A stretch of DNA of 64,000 nucleotides from Acinetobacter gandensis (GTDB lineage Bacteria; Pseudomonadota; Gammaproteobacteria; Pseudomonadales; Moraxellaceae), in assembly GCF_001678755.1 (NCBI RefSeq), contig NZ_LZDS01000026.1, forward strand, positions 207,534 through 271,533, in the 5' to 3' direction. How positions within the stretch are numbered: the first letter of the stretch is position 1; each line of letters starts with the position of its first letter. Position numbers and translations under genes: made by a program. This document shows, piece by piece, positions 10,284 through 19,809 of the stretch. The notes under the pieces are model-generated. The model had not been told where the DNA came from. It saw nothing but the letters and a program-made list of their open reading frames with translations, and ran no database searches.

Positions 10284-11453
10284 TTAAATTTTTGAAAGTA
10301 CACTTTGAATTGCGTGAATTGTTGTACTTAAACTACTTTCACTTAAGGTTGGATGCACAATAAACATCAGACTAGTTTCTCCAAGTTTTTGTGCATTTGC
10401 TAAACGCTGTTCAGGGCGCCAAGGCGTTTCATCAAAAGCATGTTCTAAGTAAACTTCAGAGCATGAACCGCTAAAACATGGGACACCTTGTACCGTGATT
10501 TCATTCATAATGCGATCACGTGACCAACCTTCTGGTAAATGCTCTGCATTCACTTGCACATAACATTTATATGCTGCATGTACATATTCCTCACTTGGTT
10601 GTGAGACAGTAATATATGGTGTTTCAGCAAAGGCTGCATAGATTTTCTGCATATTTTCGTTACGGACCTTGGTCCATTCAGCCATTTTTTTCAACTGAAT
10701 ACGCCCAATGACTGCTTGCATTTCCATCATGCGCCAGTTGGTGCCAAACGAATCATGTAACCAGCGGAAACCTGGCGGGTGTTGTTTGTTATAAATACTG
10801 TCGAAGTTTTTACCATGGTCTTTATAAGACCACATTTTTTTCCATAACGCTTCATCATTGGTGGTGACCATACCGCCTTCACCGCCAGTGGTCATGATTT
10901 TATCCTGACAGAAAGACCATGCACCAATATGACCAATTGAACCCGCAGATTTACCTTTATATTTTGCACCGTGTGCCTGTGCACAGTCTTCAATAACATA
11001 AATGCCTTTATCGTGCGCTAGCTGCATGATTGGATCCATATCACACATCCAACCCGCCAAATGCACACAAATAATAGCTTTAGTATTTGGTGTTAAAACA
11101 GCTTCAATCGTACGCGCAGATATATTTTGTGAATCTAACTCTACATCTGCAAATATAGGGTTTGCACCAGCCGTCACTATGGAACTTGCAGAAGCGAGAA
11201 ACGTACGTGAAGTCACAATCACGTCATCCCCTGCCCCAATACCTAAGGCTTTTAGTGCAACATCGAGTGCAACCGTACCGTTTGCCAAAGCTACGGCATA
11301 TTGAGTTTCTGCAAAAGCGGCAAATTCTTTTTCAAATTCACGGCATTCTTGACCCGTCCAATAGTTTACTTTATTTGACAGTAAAACTTTTGATACAGCA
11401 TCTGCCTCTTCTTGCGTAAAGCTTGGCCACGGTTCAAATGCAGTGTTTAACAT
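10284..11453 (-). CDS. PLP-dependent sugar aminotransferase (DegT/DnrJ/EryC1, PglE-like)
   Basis: 389 aa. Predicted to transaminate the 4-keto sugar made by Gdr, giving the 4-amino sugar. Signatures: ALANGTVALDVALKALG, the TSRTFLASASSIV segment, EDCAQAHGAKYKG and the cofactor-binding SFCQDKIMTTGGEGGM with the Schiff-base Lys. Neighbours on both sides are the dehydratase and an N-acetyltransferase, so the three form the bacillosamine-like (QuiNAc4NAc) pathway. Equivalent Acinetobacter K-locus genes are called qhb; I leave the symbol blank because the exact letter is uncertain. Confidence 0.88.
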   Translation of the reverse strand: MLNTAFEPWPSFTQEEADAVSKVLLSNKVNYWTGQECREFEKEFAAFAETQYAVALANGTVALDVALKALGIGAGDDVIVTSRTFLASASSIVTAGANPIFADVELDSQNISARTIEAVLTPNTKAIICVHLAGWMCDMDPIMQLAHDKGIYVIEDCAQAHGAKYKGKSAGSIGHIGAWSFCQDKIMTTGGEGGMVTTNDEALWKKMWSYKDHGKNFDSIYNKQHPPGFRWLHDSFGTNWRMMEMQAVIGRIQLKKMAEWTKVRNENMQKIYAAFAETPYITVSQPSEEYVHAAYKCYVQVNAEHLPEGWSRDRIMNEITVQGVPCFSGSCSEVYLEHAFDETPWRPEQRLANAQKLGETSLMFIVHPTLSESSLSTTIHAIQSVLSKI

Positions 11454-11485
11454 ATCTCTTTCCTAAATTGATTTTTTAAAAATCT

Positions 11486-12145
11486 TTATTTCTTCTCTAA
11501 AATTCGGGCTGGATTACCTACAACAGTAACACCTGCGGGAACACTTTTAGTCACGACTGCCCCCATACCAACCACAGCACCTTTACCAATCACTAATGGT
11601 TTGTCTGGGGTACCTTGTTTGATCACCGCACCAGTACCAATATAGGCATGATCTTCAATGTGAATATTGCCATTGCATTTTACACCTGGTGCAAATGTGA
11701 CATAGTCACCAATAATGCAGTCATGTTCGACGTAACTGTATAAATTTGCGTGAAAACATTTACCGATTTGAATATTTGACGTTACTGTTACAAATGGGCT
11801 TAATGCTGCACCTGCGGCAATAATAGCCCCATCCATAATAATAGTATTATTCGCTTGAACCGACCAAAGTTCAATTTCATCTTGATCGAGTTTATTTGCC
11901 AATTTTTCACGCACTTTGCTATTTGCGATCGCAATTAAAACTGATTTCCGAGAACTCTTTAAGACCTTGAACATTTCGTAGCTAATTGCTTGATGTCCAT
12001 TAATTACAGTCGGTTCCGCTAGATTGTCATCTATAAAATAGATGTCAGCCTGAATACCTGTACGCGCTAAATGCTCTCTTGCAACAGGCATAAGGCTTCG
12101 GCCGCAGCCAGAAGCGCCATAAATCGCATACAGCGTTTCAGTCAT
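11486..12145 (-). CDS. Sugar N-acetyltransferase, left-handed beta-helix (PglD/NeuD type)
   Basis: 219 aa. The N-terminal part is a Rossmann-like UDP-sugar-binding domain (LYAIYGASGCGRSLMPVA); the C-terminal half is hexapeptide repeats (VTSNIQIGKCFHANLYSYV, EHDCIIGDYVTFAPG) ending GNPARIL. The EHDC segment carries the catalytic His of PglD. It would acetylate the 4-amino group to give UDP-QuiNAc4NAc; another acyl donor such as hydroxybutyryl cannot be excluded. Its start overlaps the end of the initiating transferase gene by 8 bp. Confidence 0.88.
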   Translation of the reverse strand: MTETLYAIYGASGCGRSLMPVAREHLARTGIQADIYFIDDNLAEPTVINGHQAISYEMFKVLKSSRKSVLIAIANSKVREKLANKLDQDEIELWSVQANNTIIMDGAIIAAGAALSPFVTVTSNIQIGKCFHANLYSYVEHDCIIGDYVTFAPGVKCNGNIHIEDHAYIGTGAVIKQGTPDKPLVIGKGAVVGMGAVVTKSVPAGVTVVGNPARILEKK

Positions 12146-12749
12146 GATGTTGCTCCGGTTTAGTGCCTGTGAACTTTGTCATGGTCGCTTCACCTTCTGC
12201 ACTAATGTCATCTTTAGCAATAACCTTTTGCACAGTTTTCAACATGATTTTAAAGTCCAATACGGTTGACTGGTTTTCGACATACCATGTGTCCAGCTTG
12301 AATTTTTCTTCCCAGCTAATGGCATTACGACCATTTACTTGTGCATGACCTGTCATACCTGGGCGAACATCATGGCGCTTTGCTTGCTCTGCATTATAGA
12401 GAGGTAAATATTCCATAAGTAATGGACGTGGGCCAACCACACTCATATCACCTTTTATGACATTCCAAAGCTCAGGCATTTCATCCAAGCTCGTTGAACG
12501 TAGCATTTTGCCAAATTGCGTCAAGCGCTCACTGTCTGGCAACGGATTGCCTTGTGAGTCTACAGCATCTTTCATGGTACGGAACTTGATCATTTCAAAG
12601 GGCTTGCCATGTAAACCGGGACGCACCTGGCGAAACAAGACCGGAGAGCCCAGATTTTTTTTCACTTTGTAAGCCACAAAGGCATAAAGTGGTGAAAGCA
12701 GGATCAGGGCGATGGAGGCGATGATAATATCGAGAAGGCGTTTAATCAT
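12138..12749 (-). CDS. Undecaprenyl-phosphate sugar-1-phosphate transferase (initiating, PglC-like)
   Basis: 203 aa from the ATG complementary to 12747-12749, chosen because AAGGAAAG lies about 8 bp upstream; an in-frame start 24 bp earlier is possible. One N-terminal re-entrant membrane helix, then the bacterial sugar-transferase core: PVLFRQVRPGLHGKPF, MIKFRTM, STSLDEMPELWNVIKGDMS, VGPRPLLMEYLP and RPGMTGHAQVNGRN. Small single-domain type (Itr of Acinetobacter). It links the first sugar, probably QuiNAc4NAc-1-P, to undecaprenyl phosphate on the cytoplasmic face. Overlaps the upstream glycosyltransferase gene by 8 bp. Confidence 0.92.
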   Translation of the reverse strand: MIKRLLDIIIASIALILLSPLYAFVAYKVKKNLGSPVLFRQVRPGLHGKPFEMIKFRTMKDAVDSQGNPLPDSERLTQFGKMLRSTSLDEMPELWNVIKGDMSVVGPRPLLMEYLPLYNAEQAKRHDVRPGMTGHAQVNGRNAISWEEKFKLDTWYVENQSTVLDFKIMLKTVQKVIAKDDISAEGEATMTKFTGTKPEQHHD

Positions 12750-13971
12750 TAAACTTTCCTTGTTTTCTTGCACCCTCTATTAAAATGGCTTCTAATTTTT
12801 TTGCCAACATATCTCTTGAGAAATCATTTAAAGCAAGAGATTTTGCATTTCTACATGCTTGATTATATTTTTCTTTATTGTTTAAAAAATTTTCTACATC
12901 ATCAATCGTTTCTTTGATTGATTTCCCCCAAGCTACGAGACCACATTGATTATTTTCAATAATATCTTTTTGCCATCCACCATAATTAATTAATATAGGT
13001 TTTGAAGCAGCAAGAGCATCGAAAAATTTATTTGCAGAATTAGCTTGGATAGCTGGAATATTTATTGCAAAACTAGAAGCCATAGCAGCATATTTTAAAA
13101 AATAAGGGATCTCTGTTTTAGGAACCTGTTTACGAATATATAAAGTTTGATTTAATACATCTTCATTTATAGCTCTTTTATAAACTTTATCGAACTCCAA
13201 TCCATCTCCTATTAACAAAATACTAATACTCGATTGGCGGTTTTTTAATTCTTTAGCTAGATCAACAGCGATACCCACATCATTAACTATACCAAATGTA
13301 CCGGTATATATGATTAGATCTCCTTCAGGGAGCCATGCGTTATGGGACTTAAAAATTTCAAAATCATTAGATTGCACTTCAAATAGATCGTTATCACAAC
13401 TATTTGGTATGATTGACACCTGATTTTCAGGATAACCAGTTGCAATTACTCCTTCTTTCATACCTGGAGATAAAGCTACTATATGGGCAGAATTTTTATA
13501 AGCCCATTTTTCCAATTTTTTGGCTAAGAATATTTGATACGGCTTTTTTAAAATTCCCATAGCGATAGGTACTTCAGGCCATAAATCTCGGACTTCAAAA
13601 ATCATCGGAATTTTTTGTTTACGTGCACCAAGAACACCGGGTATGGCAATAGTTAAAGGCGTACTTGTTGCGAAAACTATATCAGCAGGAATAGTCGCTA
13701 TTTTTTGCATAGAAGCATAAGCAAAGCGTAAAAATGCCTGAATCCGCTGTTTATAAGACATTTTATTACTATATGGATTAGGAAACCAATGGACCTTTAT
13801 TCCATCAATTTCTTCATTAAACCAATCTAGATGATTTGTCTCCTGAACCCAAGAGGTTATCATATGAACCTCATGACCAGCGGCAACTAAACGCTTAGCC
13901 ATTTCATAAGAACGTGTGCCACCAGACATTTGAGGAGTATTAAAATATTGATGTAAGTAAATAATTTTCAT
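12742..13971 (-). CDS. Glycosyltransferase family 4 (WbuB-like)
   Basis: 409 aa, two Rossmann lobes (GT-B fold). N-terminal YFNTPQMSGGTRSYEMAKRLVAAGHEV and FEVRDLWPE, C-terminal YTGTFGIVNDVG and NSANKFFDALAASKPI are typical of the WbuB/FnlC-like GT4 group that often acts directly after the initiating transferase. It probably adds the second sugar of the K unit. Overlaps the preceding glycosyltransferase gene by 4 bp and the Itr gene by 8 bp. Donor and acceptor cannot be read from sequence. Confidence 0.88.
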   Translation of the reverse strand: MKIIYLHQYFNTPQMSGGTRSYEMAKRLVAAGHEVHMITSWVQETNHLDWFNEEIDGIKVHWFPNPYSNKMSYKQRIQAFLRFAYASMQKIATIPADIVFATSTPLTIAIPGVLGARKQKIPMIFEVRDLWPEVPIAMGILKKPYQIFLAKKLEKWAYKNSAHIVALSPGMKEGVIATGYPENQVSIIPNSCDNDLFEVQSNDFEIFKSHNAWLPEGDLIIYTGTFGIVNDVGIAVDLAKELKNRQSSISILLIGDGLEFDKVYKRAINEDVLNQTLYIRKQVPKTEIPYFLKYAAMASSFAINIPAIQANSANKFFDALAASKPILINYGGWQKDIIENNQCGLVAWGKSIKETIDDVENFLNNKEKYNQACRNAKSLALNDFSRDMLAKKLEAILIEGARKQGKFND

Positions 13972-15056
13972 AATAAATCTAGAATAACATTAAGCTCTTG
14001 TTTAGAAATCTCTTGAATATTAAATTTTTCTAATAAAAAATTTCGATTTGATTCTTTATTGACAAAAAAATCTTCGTTTGAAATAATTTTTTGAAACATT
14101 AATTCAGGATTTTCATTACTAATAAAATAAGCTTGATTATACTTGCCAAGCATTTCATAACAAATAGGGATATCTGAAGTAATTATTGGCATACCATAAG
14201 TAGCCAATTCACACATCATAACTCCTTGAGAATCTAATCTAGTAGGCATTAAGGCAACCTTAGCTTCATTCAATTTGTCAAGTAATTGATTTGGCTTGTA
14301 AAACCTATCATCCCAATCAATATTATCTAATTTAGGATTATGTTTAAAAAAATCGCCCTTACCAATTATTTTAAATTTAAATTCAGGATATTTTTTAGCT
14401 AATCTATACACCACATCCATACAATACTTGGAGCCATCTAATGGTCTTATAGTAATAAAATCATATATTTTTTTACTTTCTTTATCATAAGTATTTACTG
14501 AAAAAATTTCATTAATTGGATTATGAATAATAAAAGTTTTAGACAAGTACTGAAGTTTTAAATTTTTTAATGCTTCATCTTTCATCCAGTTACTAACGAA
14601 TACGAACTTAAAACTACTACTGCGAATAAAAAAATTTGAAATTATATTAAGCTTAAAATAATCATATATTATTCTTAATAACTTATTTTTTTCTTTATCC
14701 CAACTATAAGGCTTAGGATAGTATTTATTTACTTTTAAAACTTCATGACCATGAATAAAAAAAGTCACATTTTCAATTTTATTTTTTTTTAAAAATCTAA
14801 CATGATTTTTCAAATTTGGCGCATGCGAAACAAAGGAATCAAATTTATGAAGACCTATTTCTTTAATTTCTTTCTCAGAATAAACTTGAATACCATCCCA
14901 TACATATGATTTTTTGGCTTTAAATGAAAGTATTGAAATTTTAAGATCAACATTCTCATTTAAATAAAGCTTATTTCTAGTATGTACATAAGCCATAGGA
15001 TAGGCATTAATTTCACTTGGATAATCTTCAACGATAACTAGAATATGCTTAGACAT
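13968..15056 (-). CDS. Glycosyltransferase family 4
   Basis: 362 aa from the ATG complementary to 15054-15056, preceded by an AGAAAG site and overlapping the end of wzy by 8 bp; an in-frame start 45 bp upstream is less likely. The C-terminal lobe has a KIIGKGDFF segment and a TRLDSQGVMMCELATYGMPI segment, the nucleotide-sugar-binding region of GT4 enzymes. Markedly AT-rich, like the next two genes. Second of only two glycosyltransferases found, which with the initiating sugar suggests a trisaccharide unit. Confidence 0.82.
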   Translation of the reverse strand: MSKHILVIVEDYPSEINAYPMAYVHTRNKLYLNENVDLKISILSFKAKKSYVWDGIQVYSEKEIKEIGLHKFDSFVSHAPNLKNHVRFLKKNKIENVTFFIHGHEVLKVNKYYPKPYSWDKEKNKLLRIIYDYFKLNIISNFFIRSSSFKFVFVSNWMKDEALKNLKLQYLSKTFIIHNPINEIFSVNTYDKESKKIYDFITIRPLDGSKYCMDVVYRLAKKYPEFKFKIIGKGDFFKHNPKLDNIDWDDRFYKPNQLLDKLNEAKVALMPTRLDSQGVMMCELATYGMPIITSDIPICYEMLGKYNQAYFISNENPELMFQKIISNEDFFVNKESNRNFLLEKFNIQEISKQELNVILDLL

Positions 15057-16251
15057 TCTTTCTGACACCTTTAAACTTGATAAAATATAAAAAATAGCCA
15101 ATTAAAAAAAATAAAGGAATTACTGCTTTATTTGATGAAAAACTATCTTGCAAGAATCCAGAAAGCAATAAACAAAATAAATATAATTTCATGGAAATGA
15201 AATATTTATTTTGTTTATTTTTTAAGAAAATAATACTAATCAAAAATAATATAAAAACAATTAGATAAAAAATCCCCCCTTCTAAAAGAAGCTTAAGATA
15301 ATAATTATGCATTTCATTTGTATTTTTATTAAAATGACTTAAAGCACCCAAACCATGCCCGATAAAAATATTTTCATTTATTTTCCCAATTGGTTCAGCC
15401 CATATATCCCCTCCCCTAGCCTCATATGAAGCTAAAACTCCTTCTAAAGTGAATCTATTATTATCACTTTTAGAAATAGAAATCTTAATAATACTAAATA
15501 ACCACATAGAAGCAATTACAGAAAAACTTATAATTAAATACTTATAAAATATATTAGTTCTAACATATATATATATAATAAATCCCAACAAAACACCTAA
15601 TAGACTTACTCTAGACTGGGTTAAATATACGGCATAAGCCAAAAATAACCCCAATAAAAACCCTAAAACTTTAAAACTTAAACTTTCTTTTTCATAAAAG
15701 AAACTTAGACTTATAAAGAAAAATAAAGATAGTAAAGAGCCAACTTGAAATGCTGCTGCTTCTCCAATTAATGCTAAACCATATGAAAAAGCTTTATCTG
15801 CACCCAGTAAAGATCCAAGATTCCCTGATATAATCTGATAGAATATCCAAAGAAAATTAAGTCCCAAACATATATATAATGTTATTTTTATAGTAGTATT
15901 ATTAAAGGAATTAAATTTCCCACTAAAATACCCTAAACAAATAAATGAAAAAAATAAAAAATATTTAGAAAAATATATCCAATTAAAAAATTGGATATCA
16001 TAATATAAAACATCACTATATAAACTTAAAAAAAAGCTAAATATTAAAAAAATAAAATAGATAATACATGGCATGATTTTCCTATCAAAGCAGAATAATA
16101 TAAAATATGGTAATACAAAAAAAGCATATATTACTGTAACAATTTCTTCTAGTCTTATATTTGCCACAAATCTAGGTAATATAAAAAAAGAAAATATAGC
16201 AATAAATAGAAAAAAATTATGAATATTTTTTTTATCTAATAGATTAGTCAT
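15049..16251 (-). CDS. wzy: O-antigen/capsule repeat-unit polymerase Wzy
   Basis: 400 aa, highly hydrophobic with about 10-12 predicted membrane helices and a larger periplasmic loop near residues 260-320 containing GGDIWAEPIGKINENIFIGHG followed soon after by a HFNKNTNEMHNYYLKLLLEGG-like stretch, the Wzy_C/O-antigen ligase-type pattern. No strong primary sequence identity is expected within the family, so the call rests on topology and position. Very AT-rich. It overlaps the Amj-like gene by 4 bp. Confidence 0.8.
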   Translation of the reverse strand: MTNLLDKKNIHNFFLFIAIFSFFILPRFVANIRLEEIVTVIYAFFVLPYFILFCFDRKIMPCIIYFIFLIFSFFLSLYSDVLYYDIQFFNWIYFSKYFLFFSFICLGYFSGKFNSFNNTTIKITLYICLGLNFLWIFYQIISGNLGSLLGADKAFSYGLALIGEAAAFQVGSLLSLFFFISLSFFYEKESLSFKVLGFLLGLFLAYAVYLTQSRVSLLGVLLGFIIYIYVRTNIFYKYLIISFSVIASMWLFSIIKISISKSDNNRFTLEGVLASYEARGGDIWAEPIGKINENIFIGHGLGALSHFNKNTNEMHNYYLKLLLEGGIFYLIVFILFLISIIFLKNKQNKYFISMKLYLFCLLLSGFLQDSFSSNKAVIPLFFLIGYFLYFIKFKGVRKNV

Positions 16252-16973
16252 ATTAAACCTACTAACACAACTATTACGGGTGAAATAATGGCCACTCCTA
16301 AGAAACGTCCTAGTAAAAGCGAATATACATCAAATTCAGCATTTAGTAACTTTTTATCTATTGATCTTGATATCCGAGGTTCTATATATAAAGTTAACAC
16401 TAAAGTAGCAAAAGCATTAACCACTCCCGAAAGCTGACTGATTGTTGATCTAAACTCGTAAAAAACTAAGGCAAAATAAAAAGATAAAAAAACTGCAATA
16501 CTATAGGAGCAAAAAATTAAAGCTGAAAAAAATACCATTTTTTTATTAATTATACCTTTTACCTTATATTTAGGGATATCCCCAATATATAAAGTCTTGT
16601 AAATACTCTTTAATATTGATTTAAGATAGCCAGTATTTTGACTATATTCCTCAATAACACTAATAAAAAAAAATATAATTTTTTCTCTCAAAATATATGC
16701 TATTAAATAGCTTACTGTAGCAAATACAAGTGAAAAAATAACCATAATCAAGTATGTATTTTTATCAATTCTACTATCTATAATAAAACCTAAAACTGGC
16801 ATTAAAAAAATAAAAAAGAATCTTGTTCCAACAAATGCAGTTTGTTGTAAAGAGTAGGAAATCAATCGATTATCCGTTCTAATACCTGCAATTCTTGAGT
16901 AAAAACTAAGAAACTCAATAAAATGAATACTAGAAAAAAGGAAAATCACTAATACTATTAAATATAAATTCAT
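16248..16973 (-). CDS. Amj-family (DUF2837) membrane protein, candidate lipid-linked glycan flippase in the Wzx position
   Basis: 241 aa with about six hydrophobic helices. The N-terminus has the pattern of Amj, the alternate lipid II flippase of Bacillus subtilis: an IH at residues 16-17, a YSRIAGIRT motif (25-33), a conserved Arg at 51 followed by a Phe-rich stretch, PVLGFIIDSRID (59-70) and a helical pair near the end. It is far shorter than a Wzx (about 400-480 aa, 12-14 helices) and no Wzx-like gene occurs in the locus. Position between wzy and mnaA is where wzx normally sits. I infer that it flips the undecaprenyl-PP-linked K unit; the family assignment is firmer than the role. Confidence 0.72.
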   Translation of the reverse strand: MNLYLIVLVIFLFSSIHFIEFLSFYSRIAGIRTDNRLISYSLQQTAFVGTRFFFIFLMPVLGFIIDSRIDKNTYLIMVIFSLVFATVSYLIAYILREKIIFFFISVIEEYSQNTGYLKSILKSIYKTLYIGDIPKYKVKGIINKKMVFFSALIFCSYSIAVFLSFYFALVFYEFRSTISQLSGVVNAFATLVLTLYIEPRISRSIDKKLLNAEFDVYSLLLGRFLGVAIISPVIVVLVGLI

Positions 16974-17012
16974 TACATATAATTTCTTCAGTAGTACATA
17001 TTTATAAAAAAA

Positions 17013-18152
17013 TTAATTCGTGCTTAAATCATCAATTAATATATTTATAATCTTTTTAGCTGCTTTTCCATCCCCATATGGGTTATGTGCCATTGCCATT
17101 ACTTGATATAAATCTGGATTTTCTAAAAGCTCGATAACTGACTGTTGGATTAGTTGTGCATTAGTACCAACTAGTTTAACAGTACCTGCTTCCACTGCTT
17201 CTGGACGCTCTGTAGTATCTCGCATCACTAACACAGGCTTACCTAATGAAGGCGCTTCTTCTTGAATACCCCCAGAATCAGTTAAAATTAAATAACTGCG
17301 GTTCATTAAGTACACAAAAGGCAAATAATCCTGAGGTGCAATCAAATGAACATTAGAAATATCAGAGAGCAATTCGTTGACAGGTTTTTGTACGTTCGGG
17401 TTTAAATGGACAGGATATACGATTTGAACCTCAGGATACTGCTTGGCAATATTAGCCAAAGCTGAACAAATATTTAAAAAACCTTGACCAAAGTTCTCAC
17501 GACGATGTCCTGTTACTAAAATCAGTTTTTTGTTTGGATCTAAAAAATCAAATTGCTGTTCAAATTGTTTAATAATAGCTCGATCTGTTTCTACCTTATT
17601 TTTCACTGTTAACAAGGCATCAATTACTGTATTGCCTGTGATAGTAATACTTTTAGGGTTTATATTTTCTCTAATTAAATTACTATAAGATGACTGAGTT
17701 GGTGCAAAATGATATGTAGTTAAGGCTCCGGTTAATCTACGATTAGCCTCTTCCGGCCACGGGGAGTAAATGTCGCCTGTACGTAAACCAGCCTCTACAT
17801 GACCCACAGGAATTTTATGATAATATGCGGCTAAAGAGGCTGCAAAAGTTGTTGCAGTATCACCATGTACTAATACAATATCTGGCTTCCATTCAGCGAA
17901 AACTTTTTCTAAACCTTTTAGTACACCAGAGGTGATATCAGATAAGGTTTGTCCTTCTTTCATTAAATTTAAATCAAAATCAGGGACAAGACTAAAAAGA
18001 TCAAGTACTTGATCTAACATTTGTCTATGTTGCCCAGTAACACAGACTTTAGTTTCAAAACAACTAGCTCTTTTTTTTAGCTCTAAAGCTAATGGTGCCA
18101 TCTTAATAGCTTCTGGTCTCGTACCAAATACTAACAATACTTTCTTTTTCAC
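17013..18152 (-). CDS. mnaA: UDP-N-acetylglucosamine 2-epimerase (non-hydrolysing)
   Basis: 379 aa, normal for WecB/MnaA. Interconverts UDP-GlcNAc and UDP-ManNAc. Motifs: [14 protein letters not shown] at the N-terminus, [53 protein letters not shown] and [15 protein letters not shown]. It lies 9 bp downstream of gna, so UDP-ManNAc or ManNAcA is a likely precursor for the capsule. Confidence 0.95.
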   Translation of the reverse strand: MKKKVLLVFGTRPEAIKMAPLALELKKRASCFETKVCVTGQHRQMLDQVLDLFSLVPDFDLNLMKEGQTLSDITSGVLKGLEKVFAEWKPDIVLVHGDTATTFAASLAAYYHKIPVGHVEAGLRTGDIYSPWPEEANRRLTGALTTYHFAPTQSSYSNLIRENINPKSITITGNTVIDALLTVKNKVETDRAIIKQFEQQFDFLDPNKKLILVTGHRRENFGQGFLNICSALANIAKQYPEVQIVYPVHLNPNVQKPVNELLSDISNVHLIAPQDYLPFVYLMNRSYLILTDSGGIQEEAPSLGKPVLVMRDTTERPEAVEAGTVKLVGTNAQLIQQSVIELLENPDLYQVMAMAHNPYGDGKAAKKIINILIDDLSTN

Positions 18153-18161
18153 AGTATTATC

Positions 18162-19439
18162 CTATAATCGAATTGAGCTATCTTGTTTATTTAATGCATA
18201 TTTTAAATCATATAAGACATGTAAAGGCTTGCCTAAAGTATGTATTTCTCTAGCCGTCATTTGTTTAAACTGCTCATGAGCTACAGCTAGAATAATTCCA
18301 TCATAATTATTTTGAATTAATTCTTTTATAGGCCTTAAACCATATTCTAATTCTGCTTCTGAAGGATTAACCCAAGGATCATAGATATCTATATCAAGCT
18401 CATATTCTTTTAAAGCTTTAACCATATCTACAATTTTGGTATTACGGATATCAGGACAGTTTTCTTTAAAACTCAAACCCATTACTAGAATTTTTGATCC
18501 AGTTACCTGTATGCGTTTTTTTACCATCTCTTTGATCAGTTGAGTTGCGACATATTCTCCCATACGGTCATTTAAACGGCGTGCCGCTAAAATTATTTCT
18601 GGATGCAAACCCAAAGATTGAGCCTTATGTGTTAAGTAATACGGATCCACCCCAATACAGTGTCCACCGACCAGACCTGGACGGAATGGCAAGAAATTCC
18701 ATTTAGTACCGGCAGCCTGCAATACTGCTTCAGTATCAATTCCCATTTTATTAAAGATCACGGCCAGTTCATTAATCAGGGCAATGTTGACATCACGCTG
18801 AGTATTTTCAATTACTTTTGCCGCTTCAGCCACTTTAATACTGGTTGCTTTATGCGTACCTGCTTCAATCACCAGGTTATACACCTGATCCACAAATTCA
18901 GCAACTTCAGGCGTAGAACCTGAGGTAATTTTCAGAATATTGGTGACACGGTGCAGCTTGTCACCCGGGTTAATTCGCTCCGGACTATAACCGGCAAAGA
19001 AGTCCTGATTAAATTTTAGACTAGATACTTGTTCCAGAACTGGAATACAGGTTTCTTCAGTCGCACCTGGATATACAGTAGATTCATAAACCACGACATC
19101 GCCTTTTTTAAGTACCTGGCCAATACTGGTCGAGGCTTTAACAAGGGGCGTTAAATCTGGCTGCTTAAACTCATCAATTGGTGTTGGCACAGTAACAATA
19201 AAAAAGTTACAAGATTTAAGATCTTCTAAATTTGCGCTATATGTTAAATGTGTAGATTGTACTAATTCTTCTGGAGATACCTCGAGCGTATGGTCCTGCC
19301 CTGAACGCAGCTCATCAATTCGTTTTTGGTGAATATCAAAACCCACTACAGGTACTTTTTTACCAAATTCAACAGCTAGTGGTAAACCCACATAGCCCAA
19401 CCCAATTACAGCAATTTTTAGTTCCGAGAGTTGCAACAT
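18162..19439 (-). CDS. gna: UDP-N-acetylhexosamine 6-dehydrogenase (TviB/WbpO/Gna type)
   Basis: 425 aa. NAD-dependent oxidation of C6 of a UDP-HexNAc to the uronic acid. N-terminal Rossmann [18 protein letters not shown], then [41 protein letters not shown], the catalytic Cys in [17 protein letters not shown], and C-terminal [15 protein letters not shown]. The protein is closest in pattern to TviB of Salmonella and WbpO, not to WecC. With mnaA next to it the product could be GlcNAcA, GalNAcA or ManNAcA. First gene of the minus-strand operon, in the same place as in A. baumannii K loci. Confidence 0.92.
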   Translation of the reverse strand: MLQLSELKIAVIGLGYVGLPLAVEFGKKVPVVGFDIHQKRIDELRSGQDHTLEVSPEELVQSTHLTYSANLEDLKSCNFFIVTVPTPIDEFKQPDLTPLVKASTSIGQVLKKGDVVVYESTVYPGATEETCIPVLEQVSSLKFNQDFFAGYSPERINPGDKLHRVTNILKITSGSTPEVAEFVDQVYNLVIEAGTHKATSIKVAEAAKVIENTQRDVNIALINELAVIFNKMGIDTEAVLQAAGTKWNFLPFRPGLVGGHCIGVDPYYLTHKAQSLGLHPEIILAARRLNDRMGEYVATQLIKEMVKKRIQVTGSKILVMGLSFKENCPDIRNTKIVDMVKALKEYELDIDIYDPWVNPSEAELEYGLRPIKELIQNNYDGIILAVAHEQFKQMTAREIHTLGKPLHVLYDLKYALNKQDSSIRL

Positions 19440-19486
19440 TCCAGAGCCTTATAATTTATGATTTAATCATGTGAAAAACGCCTCAT

Positions 19487-19495
19487 AATATAGCA
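19487..19495 (-). promoter_or_regulatory. Candidate extended -10 promoter for gna
   Basis: Read on the minus strand, TGCTATATT matches an extended -10 box about 50 bp before the gna ATG. The -35 region is weak. Prediction only. Confidence 0.4.
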
Positions 19496-19692
19496 GAAAT
19501 CGCCCTTATATTTTTCGAGAATTATTATTTTTCGTAATCGAAAATTATAACTGCAAAATTAAACGTTTATTTTTTAACCAATATATTAATATTTGATTTT
19601 TAATACCTATTTTGTAAATTAAATTATTTTTTCTTCTTGAAAGAAAATGTGTTTTATTTCACACAAAACTCATTACATTGCTGCAACACATT

Positions 19693-19720
19693 TTGACAGC
19701 AAATCCTAGGATGTTTACTT
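19693..19720 (+). promoter_or_regulatory. Candidate sigma-70 promoter for wza
   Basis: Perfect -35 TTGACA at 19693-19698 with TTTACT at 19715-19720 after 16 bp; a better -10-like TAGTAT at 19725-19730 has too long a spacer. Lies about 90 bp before wza. Confidence 0.35.
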
Positions 19721-19809
19721 TACATAGTATAAAATGTTCCGTTATATATTTTAAAAATCAGGCTTTTGCCTTTTTTACAATTCAATTATTTTTATAAGTA
19801 GGATTTCGA

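Larger units (their letters stand above)
19440..19809. other. 370-bp divergent control region between gna and wza
   Basis: Strongly AT-rich, no gene. It must hold promoters for both halves of the capsule locus; two candidates are listed separately. I see no JUMPstart/ops element, the RfaH site common upstream of enterobacterial capsule operons. Confidence 0.7.

Noticed and set aside
16248..16973. Truncated wzx remnant
   Set aside because: The frame is intact, overlaps wzy by 4 bp and has the Amj N-terminal pattern, so it is a complete small protein rather than a fragment.
8282..19439. A canonical Wzx flippase in the capsule locus
   Set aside because: No protein of 400-500 aa with 12-14 helices other than Wzy is encoded; the only other membrane gene of this type is the 241-aa Amj-like one.
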